Shown in pieces: positions 15,930 through 25,316 of a DNA stretch of 64,000 nucleotides; position 1 is the stretch's first letter; each line of letters opens with the position of its first letter. Source of the DNA: Pseudomonas putida (GTDB taxonomy: Bacteria > Pseudomonadota > Gammaproteobacteria > Pseudomonadales > Pseudomonadaceae). Where the stretch lies: contig NZ_JANHLD010000003.1 in assembly GCF_028682455.1 (NCBI RefSeq), positions 992,001-1,056,000 on the forward strand. Direction: 5' to 3'. A program made the translations under genes and the position numbers. A model generated the notes under the pieces. It was given only the letters and a program-made list of their open reading frames with translations, searched no databases and was not told where the DNA came from.

Positions 15930-17618
15930 TTAGAAACCCTCGATTGCATGTTGGTGCAATTGTTCGGCCATCATTTGTACGTCGGGTGAGCGAAAAAACG
16001 CCAGCAATTGCGCGCTACGACCTTGCCCTACACCGGGCTCCACCAGCCACTGGGCGGCGTCGCGCTGGGCAAGCCCTGCCCAGGGCGCCTCGAGTTCAAG
16101 AGCACTGGGGGCCGGAACGCCCAGCGCTCGCAGCCAGCGACCGAAGGGTTGTTGGCGGGCCTGTTGAAATGTAAAAAGAAGTTGCTGGCGACTGCGCTCG
16201 GCCAGGCCGGGAACCTGCAGCAGGTCCTCATCCGTGATGTGCAGCCAGTCCGCCAGATTCTCGACCAGGCCGCTGTCGACCAATCGGGCCCAGGTGCCGG
16301 GCCCCACGCCTTTCATTGCCAGTCCCTGTTTGCCGCTCAGCCAATCCAGTCGTGCGATGAACTGCCCGCGGCAGGTATCGCTGGGCTGCCAGCAACTGAG
16401 TGAGTGGTGCTGGGCGGGGTCCGGCACGTCGATGGCCGGGCGCAGCATGCTGCGGTGTACCACCTGGTCGAGGCGCGGGATGGTCAGCCCGGCCAGGCTG
16501 ATCGCCACCTGGTCGCCCGGGCGGATGTCCAGGTGCTGCCATTGCTGGAAGGAACCAGCGCTCACCTGGCGGATCCGCCGGTCATCAAGTTGCACCGGCT
16601 CGATCTGCAGGACCGGTGTTATGCGGCCGGTCCGGCCGATATTGAACTGCACCGCACGCACCTGGGCCAGGGCCTGGGCAAAGGGATATTTCCAGGCCGC
16701 AATCCAATACGGCTCGCGCGCTTGCCATCGCGCGCCATCGGGGCGCTGGCCCTGGCGCAGCACCACGCCATCGCTGGCGAACGGGAGCGGGGTGCGGTAC
16801 CAGTGCTCCCGCCACTTCGCCGCCTCTTCCACATGCTGGATCGGTTCGCTGTACTGTTCGGTATCGGTGAATCCCAGGGCGCTCAACCCGGCAAGTCGCT
16901 CTTGCTGGGTCGCCGGGCCTTGGGGCCAGGCCCAGACGAACAGGCCGATGACAGCGCCTTGCTGCGGGTCGAGCTGTTTGCGTGCGAGTAGCCCGGCGAC
17001 ATTGCCGCGGGCATTGCGGCTACCGGCGTCGGCCTGGACATGGGCGTCCAGGCGCCAATAGAGTTCGCCTTGAAGGACCAGGTCCAGGGGGCGCGGCAGT
17101 TGGCGATTGACGCCGCTGAGCATAGGGATATGGCGGCTCCAGTCGTGCCCGTCGCGACCATCGCCGCGGCTGATCAAACCCACCAGTTGGCCTGCCTGAT
17201 ACACCAGGGTGACCGCGACACCGTCGACCTTGGGTTGAATCCACAAGTCGTGCTTGCCCTGCATCCAGGATGCGACGGCCTGCTGGTCAGCCAGCTTGGC
17301 CAGGCCTGTGTGGGCAATGGGGTGGGGGAGCGGGCCGTTGGCCGTCTGCAGAGGGTTGTCGGCGGCTGTCCTGGTCGCCGGGAAGCACGAGCGCCAGTGT
17401 GCAAGCCGGGCGCGACTCTGGTCGTAGAGCTCGTCGGCGATCGGTGAGACGCCTTGGCGGTGGTAGTGGTCGTCCCAGTCTGTGAGGGTTTGCTGGAGAT
17501 TGCGGATTTCGGCCTGGGCCTGGGCGACTGGCCATTGAGGGCACGTCTGGGCGTGAGCGCAGGCGAGCCAGGGCAGGAGCAGCAGTGTGCATAGCAGTTT
17601 GTGGCGCATGGCGAGCAT
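15930..17618 (-). CDS. ligB: NAD-dependent DNA ligase LigB
   Basis: A 562-aa NAD+-dependent DNA ligase of the LigB type. The catalytic lysine motif is seen as PKVDGVAVTLVY (KVDG, about residue 130). Later ligase motifs present are ISRGDGRDG, WRLDAHVQ, FASDGVVLR, AAWKYPFAQ and FNIGRTGRITPV. The short Cys-containing segment CWQPSDTC and helix-hairpin-helix stretches such as MKGVGPGTWARLV follow, but there is no full four-Cys zinc finger and no BRCT domain, as in E. coli LigB. The first 23 residues look like a cleavable Sec signal (MRHKLLCTLLLLPWLACAHAQ), a feature that E. coli LigB also shows. The start may be ATG at 17618 or 17609. It is a secondary ligase; the main LigA is not in this window. 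Confidence 0.9.
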   Translation of the reverse strand: MLAMRHKLLCTLLLLPWLACAHAQTCPQWPVAQAQAEIRNLQQTLTDWDDHYHRQGVSPIADELYDQSRARLAHWRSCFPATRTAADNPLQTANGPLPHPIAHTGLAKLADQQAVASWMQGKHDLWIQPKVDGVAVTLVYQAGQLVGLISRGDGRDGHDWSRHIPMLSGVNRQLPRPLDLVLQGELYWRLDAHVQADAGSRNARGNVAGLLARKQLDPQQGAVIGLFVWAWPQGPATQQERLAGLSALGFTDTEQYSEPIQHVEEAAKWREHWYRTPLPFASDGVVLRQGQRPDGARWQAREPYWIAAWKYPFAQALAQVRAVQFNIGRTGRITPVLQIEPVQLDDRRIRQVSAGSFQQWQHLDIRPGDQVAISLAGLTIPRLDQVVHRSMLRPAIDVPDPAQHHSLSCWQPSDTCRGQFIARLDWLSGKQGLAMKGVGPGTWARLVDSGLVENLADWLHITDEDLLQVPGLAERSRQQLLFTFQQARQQPFGRWLRALGVPAPSALELEAPWAGLAQRDAAQWLVEPGVGQGRSAQLLAFFRSPDVQMMAEQLHQHAIEGF

Positions 17619-17706
17619 CCTTGCTCTGAGGGGGAACTCAAAGACTAGGATGGCTTCTGGGGGCTCATGGCCGGATCATTGTCAGGTGATGTGTAGGGGG
17701 ATTGTT

Positions 17707-17729
17707 CGCGGGGCAAACCCGCTCCCACA
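17707..17729. repeat. Single REP copy
   Basis: A lone REP element (cgcggggcaaacccgctccc) directly next to the metK terminator, in the 159-bp gap between metK and ligB. Confidence 0.75.
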
Positions 17730-17730
17730 A

Positions 17731-17764
17731 AAAAGCCCCAGCCGGTTACCCGGCTGGGGCTTTT
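17731..17764. terminator. Rho-independent terminator after metK
   Basis: Perfect 11-bp GC-rich arms (gccccagccgg and ccggctggggc) around a ttac loop, with A and T runs at either side. It lies 14 bp after the metK stop codon and should end the sahR-metK transcript before ligB. Confidence 0.92.
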
Positions 17765-17777
17765 GGGTAGCGGCTGG

Positions 17778-18968
<1,191 letters not shown>

Positions 18969-18987
18969 CTCGACGGGTTCCTAAAAT

Positions 18988-19983
18988 TTACCGATGGTGA
19001 GTGTTGCCAGCCGGTCGCTGAAAATGGCGGACCTGGATCTGGAAACCATTACGTAAGCCCACATAGAGGCTGTCCCCGGGAGCCAGTCCCGCAGCGCTGG
19101 CCCAACGGACCAGGTCGTCCTGCTCGAAGCCCAGCCAGATATCGCCGCAGGCCTCTCTGGCCCAACTCTGGTCGTGGCTGCACAACTCTGTTACCAACAG
19201 GCTACCGCCTGGCTTCACACGGTTGGCCAACTGCCGCAGGGCTTCGGCCGGGGCGCTGAAATGGTGCAGGACCATGTTCAGCACTACGCAGTCGGCGTCC
19301 ACATCCGTTGCACTGAGTGCATCGGCCAACTGCAGGTTCACATTGGCCAGACCTTCTCGTTCACAGACCTGGCGGGCCAGTTCGAGCATGGTCGGGCTGT
19401 TGTCCAGGGCGGTGACCCGGGCAAAGCGCCGGGCCAGTTCTGGAAGAAATTCACCATCGCCGGGGCCCACTTCAAGGGCGCCGGCGTCGGCTTCGAAGCT
19501 CAAGTTATCGAGCAGCGCCAGCAGGCTTTCGCGGTACTGGGGCAGCCCGGCGATCAGGTCCTGCTGGGCACGGAATTTTTCTTCGACGCGCTGGAAAAAA
19601 TCCTGGCTGGTGGCCGCGCGCCGTTGCTGAACCTGGCCGATCCGTTCCTGGACATCGTCGGGCAGGGCCAGGCCATCGACTTCTTCAAGCAGGGCCGCAT
19701 GCAGCTTGCCGCCCAGGCGCAGGGCATCGGGCAGGGCGCGGCGATAGAATATCGCGTTGCCTTCGCGGCGCGTCGCCACCAGTGCAGCCTGGGATAGCAC
19801 TTTGAGGTGGTGGCTCATCCCCGACTGGCCGATGGCGAAGATCTGCGCCAGTTCCAGTACCCCGAACGAATCGCTGGCCAGCGCGCGCAATACATTCAGG
19901 CGCAGCGGGTCGCCACTGGCCTTGCACAGGGCGGCCAGCTCGTCGCTTTGCTCAGGGCGGATTGACGGCAAACGAAGATTCAT
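18988..19983 (-). CDS. sahR: ArsR-family regulator fused to SAM-methyltransferase-like SAH-sensing domain (SahR type)
   Basis: A 331-aa fusion. Residues about 15-95 form an ArsR winged helix (LAQIFAIGQSGMSHHLKVL recognition region, then REGNAIFYRR wing). Residues about 160-275 form a class I methyltransferase fold with motif I ALEVGPGDGEFL (169-180), the acidic VTALDNSPTML and DCVVLNMVLHHF. This architecture and the position in front of metK match SahR, a proteobacterial repressor whose methylase-like domain binds SAH and which controls ahcY, metF and metK. I infer the identity from architecture and context. There is no Shine-Dalgarno sequence before the ATG, and a sigma70-like promoter predicts a start of transcription at the start codon (see promoter entry). 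It may be leaderless. Confidence 0.85.
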   Translation of the reverse strand: MNLRLPSIRPEQSDELAALCKASGDPLRLNVLRALASDSFGVLELAQIFAIGQSGMSHHLKVLSQAALVATRREGNAIFYRRALPDALRLGGKLHAALLEEVDGLALPDDVQERIGQVQQRRAATSQDFFQRVEEKFRAQQDLIAGLPQYRESLLALLDNLSFEADAGALEVGPGDGEFLPELARRFARVTALDNSPTMLELARQVCEREGLANVNLQLADALSATDVDADCVVLNMVLHHFSAPAEALRQLANRVKPGGSLLVTELCSHDQSWAREACGDIWLGFEQDDLVRWASAAGLAPGDSLYVGLRNGFQIQVRHFQRPAGNTHHR

Positions 19984-19991
19984 GGGGCGGC

Positions 19992-20020
19992 AGTCTAGTC
20001 AGGGTGCCCCTACGTCGCAA
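19992..20020 (-). promoter_or_regulatory. Sigma70-like promoter for sahR-metK
   Basis: On the minus strand TTGCGA (20020-20015) and TAGACT (19997-19992) are 17 bp apart. The -35 box abuts the palindromic operator. The expected transcription start (about 7 bases past the -10) falls at or within a few bases of the sahR ATG at 19983. Confidence 0.6.
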
Positions 20021-20050
20021 GCTCAATATCAAAAAGTTTTGATATTGAGC
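20021..20050. promoter_or_regulatory. 30-bp perfect palindrome, probable SahR operator
   Basis: Two perfect 14-bp arms, gctcaatatcaaaa (20021-20034) and ttttgatattgagc (20037-20050), flank a 2-bp centre. It sits immediately upstream of the sahR -35 box. ArsR-family dimers bind AT-rich palindromes with an ATATCAA-like core, so autoregulation of sahR-metK is the simplest reading. It also lies 193 bp upstream of the divergent tkt gene. Confidence 0.75.
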
Positions 20051-20242
20051 GATGGGCGGGGCAAATCGCCGCAGCAGTCTCGACCGAATCCGCTGTTTGG
20101 GCGGGCTATCGCCTGAATCTGTCTTCAATCACAGGAAAATCATGCCGCATCGACCATCCGTCATTGCCCCCGGACACATGCCTGGGCGAAAATAGCCGCC
20201 TTTTTTCGTTCCGTAATTTTCAAACCCCCCAGGAGATAAGCG

Positions 20243-22240
20243 ATGCCCAGCCGTCGTGAACGTGCCAACGCCATTCGAGCACTCAGCATGGATGCCGTGC
20301 AGAAGGCCAACAGCGGTCACCCAGGTGCCCCCATGGGCATGGCGGATATCGCCGAAGTTCTTTGGCGCGACTACTTGAAGCACAGCCCGAGCAACCCTGA
20401 CTTTGCCGACCGCGACCGCTTCGTGCTGTCCAACGGCCACGGCTCGATGCTGATCTACTCGCTGCTGCACCTGACCGGCTACGACCTGTCGATCGATGAC
20501 CTGAAGGCCTTCCGCCAACTGCACAGCCGCACCCCGGGCCACCCGGAGTTCGGTTACACCGCAGGCGTCGAGACCACCACCGGTCCGCTCGGCCAGGGCC
20601 TGGCCAACGCCGTGGGCTTCGCCATCGCTGAAAAAGTCCTGGGCGCCCAGTTCAACCGCGAAGGTCACAACGTCGTCGATCACCACACCTATGTGTTCCT
20701 GGGTGATGGCTGCATGATGGAAGGTATCTCCCACGAAGTCGCTTCCCTGGCCGGTACCCTGGGCCTGGGCAAGCTGATCGCCTTCTACGATGACAACGGC
20801 ATTTCCATCGACGGCGAAGTCGAAGGCTGGTTCACCGACGACACGCCAAAGCGTTTCGAAGCCTACAACTGGCAGGTGATCCGCAATGTCGACGGCCACG
20901 ACGCCGACGAGATCAAGACCGCCATCGAGACCGCTCGCAAGAGCGAGCAGCCGACCCTGATCTGCTGCAAGACCATCATCGGTTTCGGCTCGCCGAACAA
21001 GCAGGGCAAGGAAGACTGCCACGGCGCGCCACTGGGCAACGACGAAATCGCCCTGGCCCGCAAAGAGCTGAACTGGAACCACGGTCCGTTCGAAATCCCG
21101 GCCGACATCTACGCCGAGTGGGACGCCAAGGAAGCCGGCAAGGCCGTTGAAGCCGAGTGGGAACAGCGCTTCGCTGCCTATGCTGCTGCCTTCCCAGAGC
21201 TGGCCAGCGAGCTCAAGCGTCGCCTTAGCGGCGACCTGCCAGCCGACTTCTCCGAGAAGGCTGCTGCCTACATCGCCGAAGTCGCGGCCAAGGGCGAAAC
21301 CATCGCCAGCCGCAAGGCCAGCCAGAACACCCTGAACGCCTTCGGTCCTCTGCTGCCAGAATTCCTGGGCGGCTCGGCTGACCTGGCCGGTTCCAACCTG
21401 ACCCTGTGGAAAGGCTGCAAGGGCGTCAGCGCTGAAGACGCCAGCGGCAACTACATGTTCTACGGTGTACGCGAGTTCGGCATGACCGCGATCATGAACG
21501 GTATCGCCCTGCACGGCGGCCTGGTGCCTTACGGCGCGACCTTCCTGATGTTCATGGAATACGCTCGCAACGCGGTGCGCATGTCGGCCCTGATGAAGCA
21601 GCGCGTGATCCACGTCTACACCCACGACTCCATCGGTCTGGGCGAAGACGGCCCGACTCACCAGCCGATCGAACAACTGACCAGCCTGCGCAGTACTCCG
21701 AACCTGGACACCTGGCGTCCAGCCGACGCCGTCGAATCGGCGGTGTCCTGGAAGCACGCACTGGAGCGCAAGGACGGCCCGTCGGCGCTGATCTTCTCGC
21801 GTCAGAACCTGCAGCACCAAACCCGTGACGCTGGCCAGATCGCCGATATCAGCCGTGGCGGCTACGTGTTGAAAGACTGCGCAGGCGAGCCTGAGCTGAT
21901 CCTGATCGCCACCGGTTCCGAAGTGGGCCTGGCTGTACAGGCCTTCGACAAGCTGACCGAGCAGGGCCGCAAGGTTCGCGTGGTCTCGATGCCATGCACC
22001 AGCGTCTTCGATGCCCAGGACGCTGCCTACAAGCAGTCGGTCCTGCCGCTGCAGGTCGGTGCGCGTATCGCTATCGAAGCGGCCCATGCCGACTTCTGGT
22101 ACAAGTACGTCGGCCTCGAAGGCCGCGTGATCGGCATGACCACCTACGGCGAGTCGGCCCCTGCGGCCGCCTTGCTCGAAGAGTTCGGTTTCACCCTGGA
22201 AAACATCCTGGGTACTGCTGAAGAGCTGCTGGAAGACTGA
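20243..22240 (+). CDS. tktA: Transketolase
   Basis: A 665-aa thiamine-diphosphate enzyme that moves two-carbon units between sugar phosphates in the pentose phosphate and Entner-Doudoroff/Embden-Meyerhof network. Visible are the N-terminal ANSGHPGAPMGMADIAEVLW, the ThDP/Mg2+ motif FLGDGCMMEGISHEVASLAG (from about residue 152) with the trailing DDN, the central YGVREFGMTAIMNGIALHGG region with the catalytic Glu, and HDSIGLGEDGPTHQPIEQL. Length is normal. An AGGAGA site precedes the ATG. It heads a run of carbon-metabolism genes on the plus strand (epd, pgk, fba). A REP pair separates it from epd, so it may be its own transcript. Confidence 0.97.
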   Translation: MPSRRERANAIRALSMDAVQKANSGHPGAPMGMADIAEVLWRDYLKHSPSNPDFADRDRFVLSNGHGSMLIYSLLHLTGYDLSIDDLKAFRQLHSRTPGHPEFGYTAGVETTTGPLGQGLANAVGFAIAEKVLGAQFNREGHNVVDHHTYVFLGDGCMMEGISHEVASLAGTLGLGKLIAFYDDNGISIDGEVEGWFTDDTPKRFEAYNWQVIRNVDGHDADEIKTAIETARKSEQPTLICCKTIIGFGSPNKQGKEDCHGAPLGNDEIALARKELNWNHGPFEIPADIYAEWDAKEAGKAVEAEWEQRFAAYAAAFPELASELKRRLSGDLPADFSEKAAAYIAEVAAKGETIASRKASQNTLNAFGPLLPEFLGGSADLAGSNLTLWKGCKGVSAEDASGNYMFYGVREFGMTAIMNGIALHGGLVPYGATFLMFMEYARNAVRMSALMKQRVIHVYTHDSIGLGEDGPTHQPIEQLTSLRSTPNLDTWRPADAVESAVSWKHALERKDGPSALIFSRQNLQHQTRDAGQIADISRGGYVLKDCAGEPELILIATGSEVGLAVQAFDKLTEQGRKVRVVSMPCTSVFDAQDAAYKQSVLPLQVGARIAIEAAHADFWYKYVGLEGRVIGMTTYGESAPAAALLEEFGFTLENILGTAEELLED

Positions 22241-22257
22241 TCGATAGAGTCGGATTC

Positions 22258-22311
22258 ATCGCGGGGCAAGCCCGCTCCTACAGTCCTGTAGGAGCGGGCT
22301 TGCCCCGCGAT
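22258..22311. repeat. REP inverted pair
   Basis: Nearly perfect REP hairpin (atcgcggggcaagcccgctcctacag and inverse) between tktA and epd. As these genes point the same way, it may set relative mRNA stability or end the tktA transcript. Confidence 0.9.
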
Positions 22312-22343
22312 TGCAGATAACGCTTCTGTTCCGTGAGCATCCC

Positions 22344-23411
22344 ATGCCCCAATCGCGTCCTTACAAAGTTGCACTCAACGGCTACGGCCGTATCGGTCGT
22401 TGCGTCTTGCGCGCACTCTTTGAACGGGGGGCGAAGGCGGGCTTCGAGATCGTCGCGCTGAACGACCTGGCCGATCAGGCCAGTATCGAATACCTGACAC
22501 GCTTCGACTCCACCCACGGGCGATTTCCCGGCGAGGTGAAAGTTGATGGCGATTGTCTGCATATCAATGGCGACTGCGTGAAGGTTCTACGCAGTGCCAC
22601 CCCGGAAGGGATCGACTGGGCGGCGCTGGATGTCGACCTGGTGCTGGAATGCTCCGGTGCCTACAACACCCGTGCCGATGGCCAGCGTTTCCTTGAAGCC
22701 GGCGCGCCGCGGGTACTGTTCTCCCAGCCCATGGCCAGCGAGACGGATGTCGATGCGACGGTCGTCTACGGCATCAACCAGGACTGCCTCGATGGCAGCG
22801 AACTGCTGGTGTCCAACGCCTCCTGCACCACCAACTGCGGCGTGCCGCTGCTGCGAGTGCTGGACCAGGCGTTTGGCCTTGAGTACGTGTCGATTACCAC
22901 GATCCATTCGGCCATGAACGACCAGCCCGTCATTGACGCCTACCACCATGAAGACCTGCGCCGCACCCGTTCGGCGTTCCAGTCGGTGATTCCGGTGTCT
23001 ACCGGGCTGGCCCGCGGCATCGAACGGCTGCTGCCGGAACTTGCCGGGCGAATTCAGGCCAAAGCCGTACGCGTGCCGACCGTCAACGTGTCGTGCCTGG
23101 ACATCACCCTGCAGACCGCCCGCGATACCACCGCGGCCGAGGTCAACCGGGTGTTGCGCGATGCTGCCCTGAGCGGCCCGCTCAAGGGACTGCTGGCCTA
23201 CACCGAGCTGCCGCACGCCAGTTGTGATTTCAACCATGACCCACATTCGGCCATCGTCGATGCCAGCCAGACCCGCGTTTCCGGCCCCCGGCTGGTCAAC
23301 CTGCTGGCCTGGTTCGACAACGAATGGGGTTTTGCCAACCGTATGCTCGACGTCGCCGAACATTATCTGCACGTCGTCAATCAAACCCGCTCCACTAGCA
23401 AACAGCCCTGA
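22344..23411 (+). CDS. epd: D-erythrose-4-phosphate dehydrogenase
   Basis: A 355-aa member of the GAPDH superfamily. The N-terminal NAD site KVALNGYGRIGRCVLRALF, the catalytic SNASCTTNC (Cys near residue 161), the TTIHSAMNDQ segment and the C-terminal AWFDNEWGFANRMLDV are all clear. Position between transketolase and phosphoglycerate kinase is the classic place of epd, whose product oxidises erythrose-4-phosphate to erythronate-4-phosphate for pyridoxal phosphate synthesis. The frame begins earlier, but the ATG at 22344 (MPQSRPYKVALNGYG) is the expected start. A role as a second glyceraldehyde-3-phosphate dehydrogenase cannot be excluded from sequence. pgk follows 12 bp later. Confidence 0.92.
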   Translation: MPQSRPYKVALNGYGRIGRCVLRALFERGAKAGFEIVALNDLADQASIEYLTRFDSTHGRFPGEVKVDGDCLHINGDCVKVLRSATPEGIDWAALDVDLVLECSGAYNTRADGQRFLEAGAPRVLFSQPMASETDVDATVVYGINQDCLDGSELLVSNASCTTNCGVPLLRVLDQAFGLEYVSITTIHSAMNDQPVIDAYHHEDLRRTRSAFQSVIPVSTGLARGIERLLPELAGRIQAKAVRVPTVNVSCLDITLQTARDTTAAEVNRVLRDAALSGPLKGLLAYTELPHASCDFNHDPHSAIVDASQTRVSGPRLVNLLAWFDNEWGFANRMLDVAEHYLHVVNQTRSTSKQP

Positions 23412-23423
23412 AGGACCGCATTC

Positions 23424-24587
23424 ATGACCGTGTTGAAGATGACCGACCTCGATCTGCAAGGTAAGCGCGTACTGATCCGCGAAGACCTCAACGTGCCTGT
23501 GAAGGACGGTGTGGTTGCCAGCGATGCGCGCATCCTCGCTTCGCTGCCGACCATCAAGCTGGCCCTGGAGAAGGGCGCGGCCGTGATGGTCTGCTCGCAC
23601 CTGGGCCGCCCGACCGAAGGCGAGTTCTCGGCCGAGAACAGCCTCAAGCCGGTAGCCGACTACCTGAGCAAGGCCCTGGGCCGTGAAGTACCCCTGGTTG
23701 CCGACTATCTGGACGGTGTCCAGGTCAAGGCCGGCGACATCGTGTTGTTCGAGAACGTGCGCTTCAACAAGGGCGAGAAAAAGAACGCCGACGAGCTGGC
23801 GCAGAAGTATGCGGCCCTGTGCGACGTGTTCGTGATGGACGCGTTCGGCACTGCTCACCGTGCCGAGGGTTCGACCCACGGCGTGGCCAAGTTCGCCAAG
23901 GTTGCCGCTGCTGGCCCGCTGCTGGCTGCCGAGCTGGACGCCCTGGGCAAGGCCCTCAAGGCCCCGGCCAAGCCAATGGCTGCCATCGTTGCCGGCTCCA
24001 AGGTGTCGACCAAGCTCGACGTCCTCAACAGCCTGAGCCAGGTCTGCGACCTGCTGATCGTCGGTGGCGGCATCGCCAACACCTTCCTGGCCGCTGCTGG
24101 CCACCCGGTAGGCAAGTCGCTGTACGAACCTGACCTGATCGACACCGCCAAGGCCATCGCCGCCAAGGTCAACGTACCGCTGCCGGTGGACGTGGTGGTC
24201 GCCAAGGAGTTCGCCGAAAGCGCCGCTGCCACCGTCAAGCTGGTCGCCGACGTTGCCGAAGACGACATGATCCTGGACATCGGCCCGCAGACCGCGGCCA
24301 ACTTCGCCGAGCTGTTGAAGTCGTCCAGGACCATCCTGTGGAACGGCCCGGTGGGTGTGTTCGAGTTCGACCAGTTCGGTAACGGCACCAAGGTACTGGC
24401 CCAGGCCATCGCCGAAAGCGCTGCGTTCTCCATCGCCGGTGGTGGCGATACCCTGGCCGCCATCGACAAATATGGCGTTGCCGAGCAAATCTCCTACATT
24501 TCTACCGGTGGCGGCGCATTCCTCGAGTTCGTCGAGGGCAAGGTCCTGCCTGCGGTGGAAGTATTGGAACAACGGGCCAAGGCCTGA
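23424..24587 (+). CDS. pgk: Phosphoglycerate kinase
   Basis: A 387-aa monomeric glycolytic kinase that transfers phosphate between 1,3-bisphosphoglycerate and ADP. Motifs seen are LIREDLNVPVKDG at the N-terminus, VMVCSHLGRPTEG, LFENVRFNKGEKKN, the hinge region AAIVAGSKVSTKLDVL, and the nucleotide loop WNGPVGVFEFDQFG with the C-terminal STGGGAFLEF. The length is normal for bacteria. It lies 12 bp after epd and is probably in the same operon, with two small lipoprotein genes and then fba downstream. Confidence 0.97.
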   Translation: MTVLKMTDLDLQGKRVLIREDLNVPVKDGVVASDARILASLPTIKLALEKGAAVMVCSHLGRPTEGEFSAENSLKPVADYLSKALGREVPLVADYLDGVQVKAGDIVLFENVRFNKGEKKNADELAQKYAALCDVFVMDAFGTAHRAEGSTHGVAKFAKVAAAGPLLAAELDALGKALKAPAKPMAAIVAGSKVSTKLDVLNSLSQVCDLLIVGGGIANTFLAAAGHPVGKSLYEPDLIDTAKAIAAKVNVPLPVDVVVAKEFAESAAATVKLVADVAEDDMILDIGPQTAANFAELLKSSRTILWNGPVGVFEFDQFGNGTKVLAQAIAESAAFSIAGGGDTLAAIDKYGVAEQISYISTGGGAFLEFVEGKVLPAVEVLEQRAKA

Positions 24588-24619
24588 TTCGCTCAGCGCC
24601 TGGCAAAGGGAGCGACCTG

Positions 24620-24838
24620 ATGGTCAAGCGATTGCCTGTGTTTGTCCTGCTCGGATTGCTGGGCGCTTGCTCCAGCACGCCGGAGCCTGGGGCCGATAAG
24701 CCCGGTGCGCCGAAAGGTGGCTGCTATCAGTCTGAATGGCAGGCTGAAACCGCTCCTGTGATCAACAAGCGACTCGGCCCGGATGGCCTGGAAAAGTACG
24801 ACGACGAACACCAGCGCCGAGCCCAGGGTTGCCCTTGA
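24620..24838 (+). CDS. Small lipoprotein, function unknown
   Basis: A 72-aa protein with a lipoprotein signal peptide (MVKRLPVFVLLGLLGAC, lipobox LGAC). The mature part is 56 residues with SSTPEPGADKPGAPKGG, a linker-like Pro/Gly/Lys stretch, then a charged segment with two Cys residues that could form a disulfide. No domain is recognised. It begins 32 bp after pgk and is followed after 51 bp by a second, MliC-like lipoprotein gene, so the two probably arrived or are expressed as a pair inside the pgk-fba run. Confidence 0.7.
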   Translation: MVKRLPVFVLLGLLGACSSTPEPGADKPGAPKGGCYQSEWQAETAPVINKRLGPDGLEKYDDEHQRRAQGCP

Positions 24839-24889
24839 TCGGTTGATGGCAACCTACCGGCCTGTTTGTGGTCTGCTAGAGGATATTGG

Positions 24890-25216
24890 ATGAAAGGTGT
24901 CTTGGCCCTGATGGCCCTGGCAGTACTCGGTGGATGCGCAAGCTTCACGCCGAAGGAGGCACCCACTGGCAGCTGGACCCGCTGGGTGTGCGACAGCAAG
25001 GCCGAAGTGCTCTGGCGCTTTGCCGACAGCAGTCAGCAGAACCTGGACGTGCGTCTGGGTGGTGGTGACCAGGTCTACCGGCTCAAGGCCGAGCCAGGCG
25101 CTTCCGGTACGCTGTACAGCGATGGCGTGCTGGCGTTTCACAGCAAGGGTGACGAAGGCCTGGTCTACTGGGCTGCCACCAACGATTTGATAGGGCGGGG
25201 CTGCAAGGCGCCGTGA
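24890..25216 (+). CDS. MliC/PliC-type lysozyme-inhibitor-like lipoprotein
   Basis: A 108-aa lipoprotein: signal peptide MKGVLALMALAVLGGC with lipobox LGGC, then a mature domain with the MliC pattern: WVCDSKAEVLWRFAD, VRLGGGDQVYRLKAEPGASG, TLYSDGVLAFHSKGDEGLVYW and a C-terminal RGC whose Cys can pair with the CDS Cys. MliC-type proteins bind c-type lysozyme at the bacterial surface and protect peptidoglycan. The open frame starts earlier, but the ATG at 24890 with a TAGAGGATA site gives the full signal peptide. It lies between pgk and fba on the same strand. Assignment rests on motif pattern only. Confidence 0.75.
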   Translation: MKGVLALMALAVLGGCASFTPKEAPTGSWTRWVCDSKAEVLWRFADSSQQNLDVRLGGGDQVYRLKAEPGASGTLYSDGVLAFHSKGDEGLVYWAATNDLIGRGCKAP

Positions 25217-25316
25217 CTGGCCGGGCTGCCTGGAGGCAGCCCACACTACTTGAATAGCAACCGCCACTGCGGCAGGCTTGCACGAAAAACGACGCTTGTC
25301 GGGAGAGAGATACACA

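Noticed and set aside
20129..22087. Long open reading frame (about 650 codons) opposite tktA, and similar ones opposite epd/pgk, rhlE, putA and carbamoyltransferase genes
   Set aside because: High-GC third-position bias leaves antisense frames open. The translations are low in family-like motifs and lie entirely opposite well-supported genes with normal motifs and starts.
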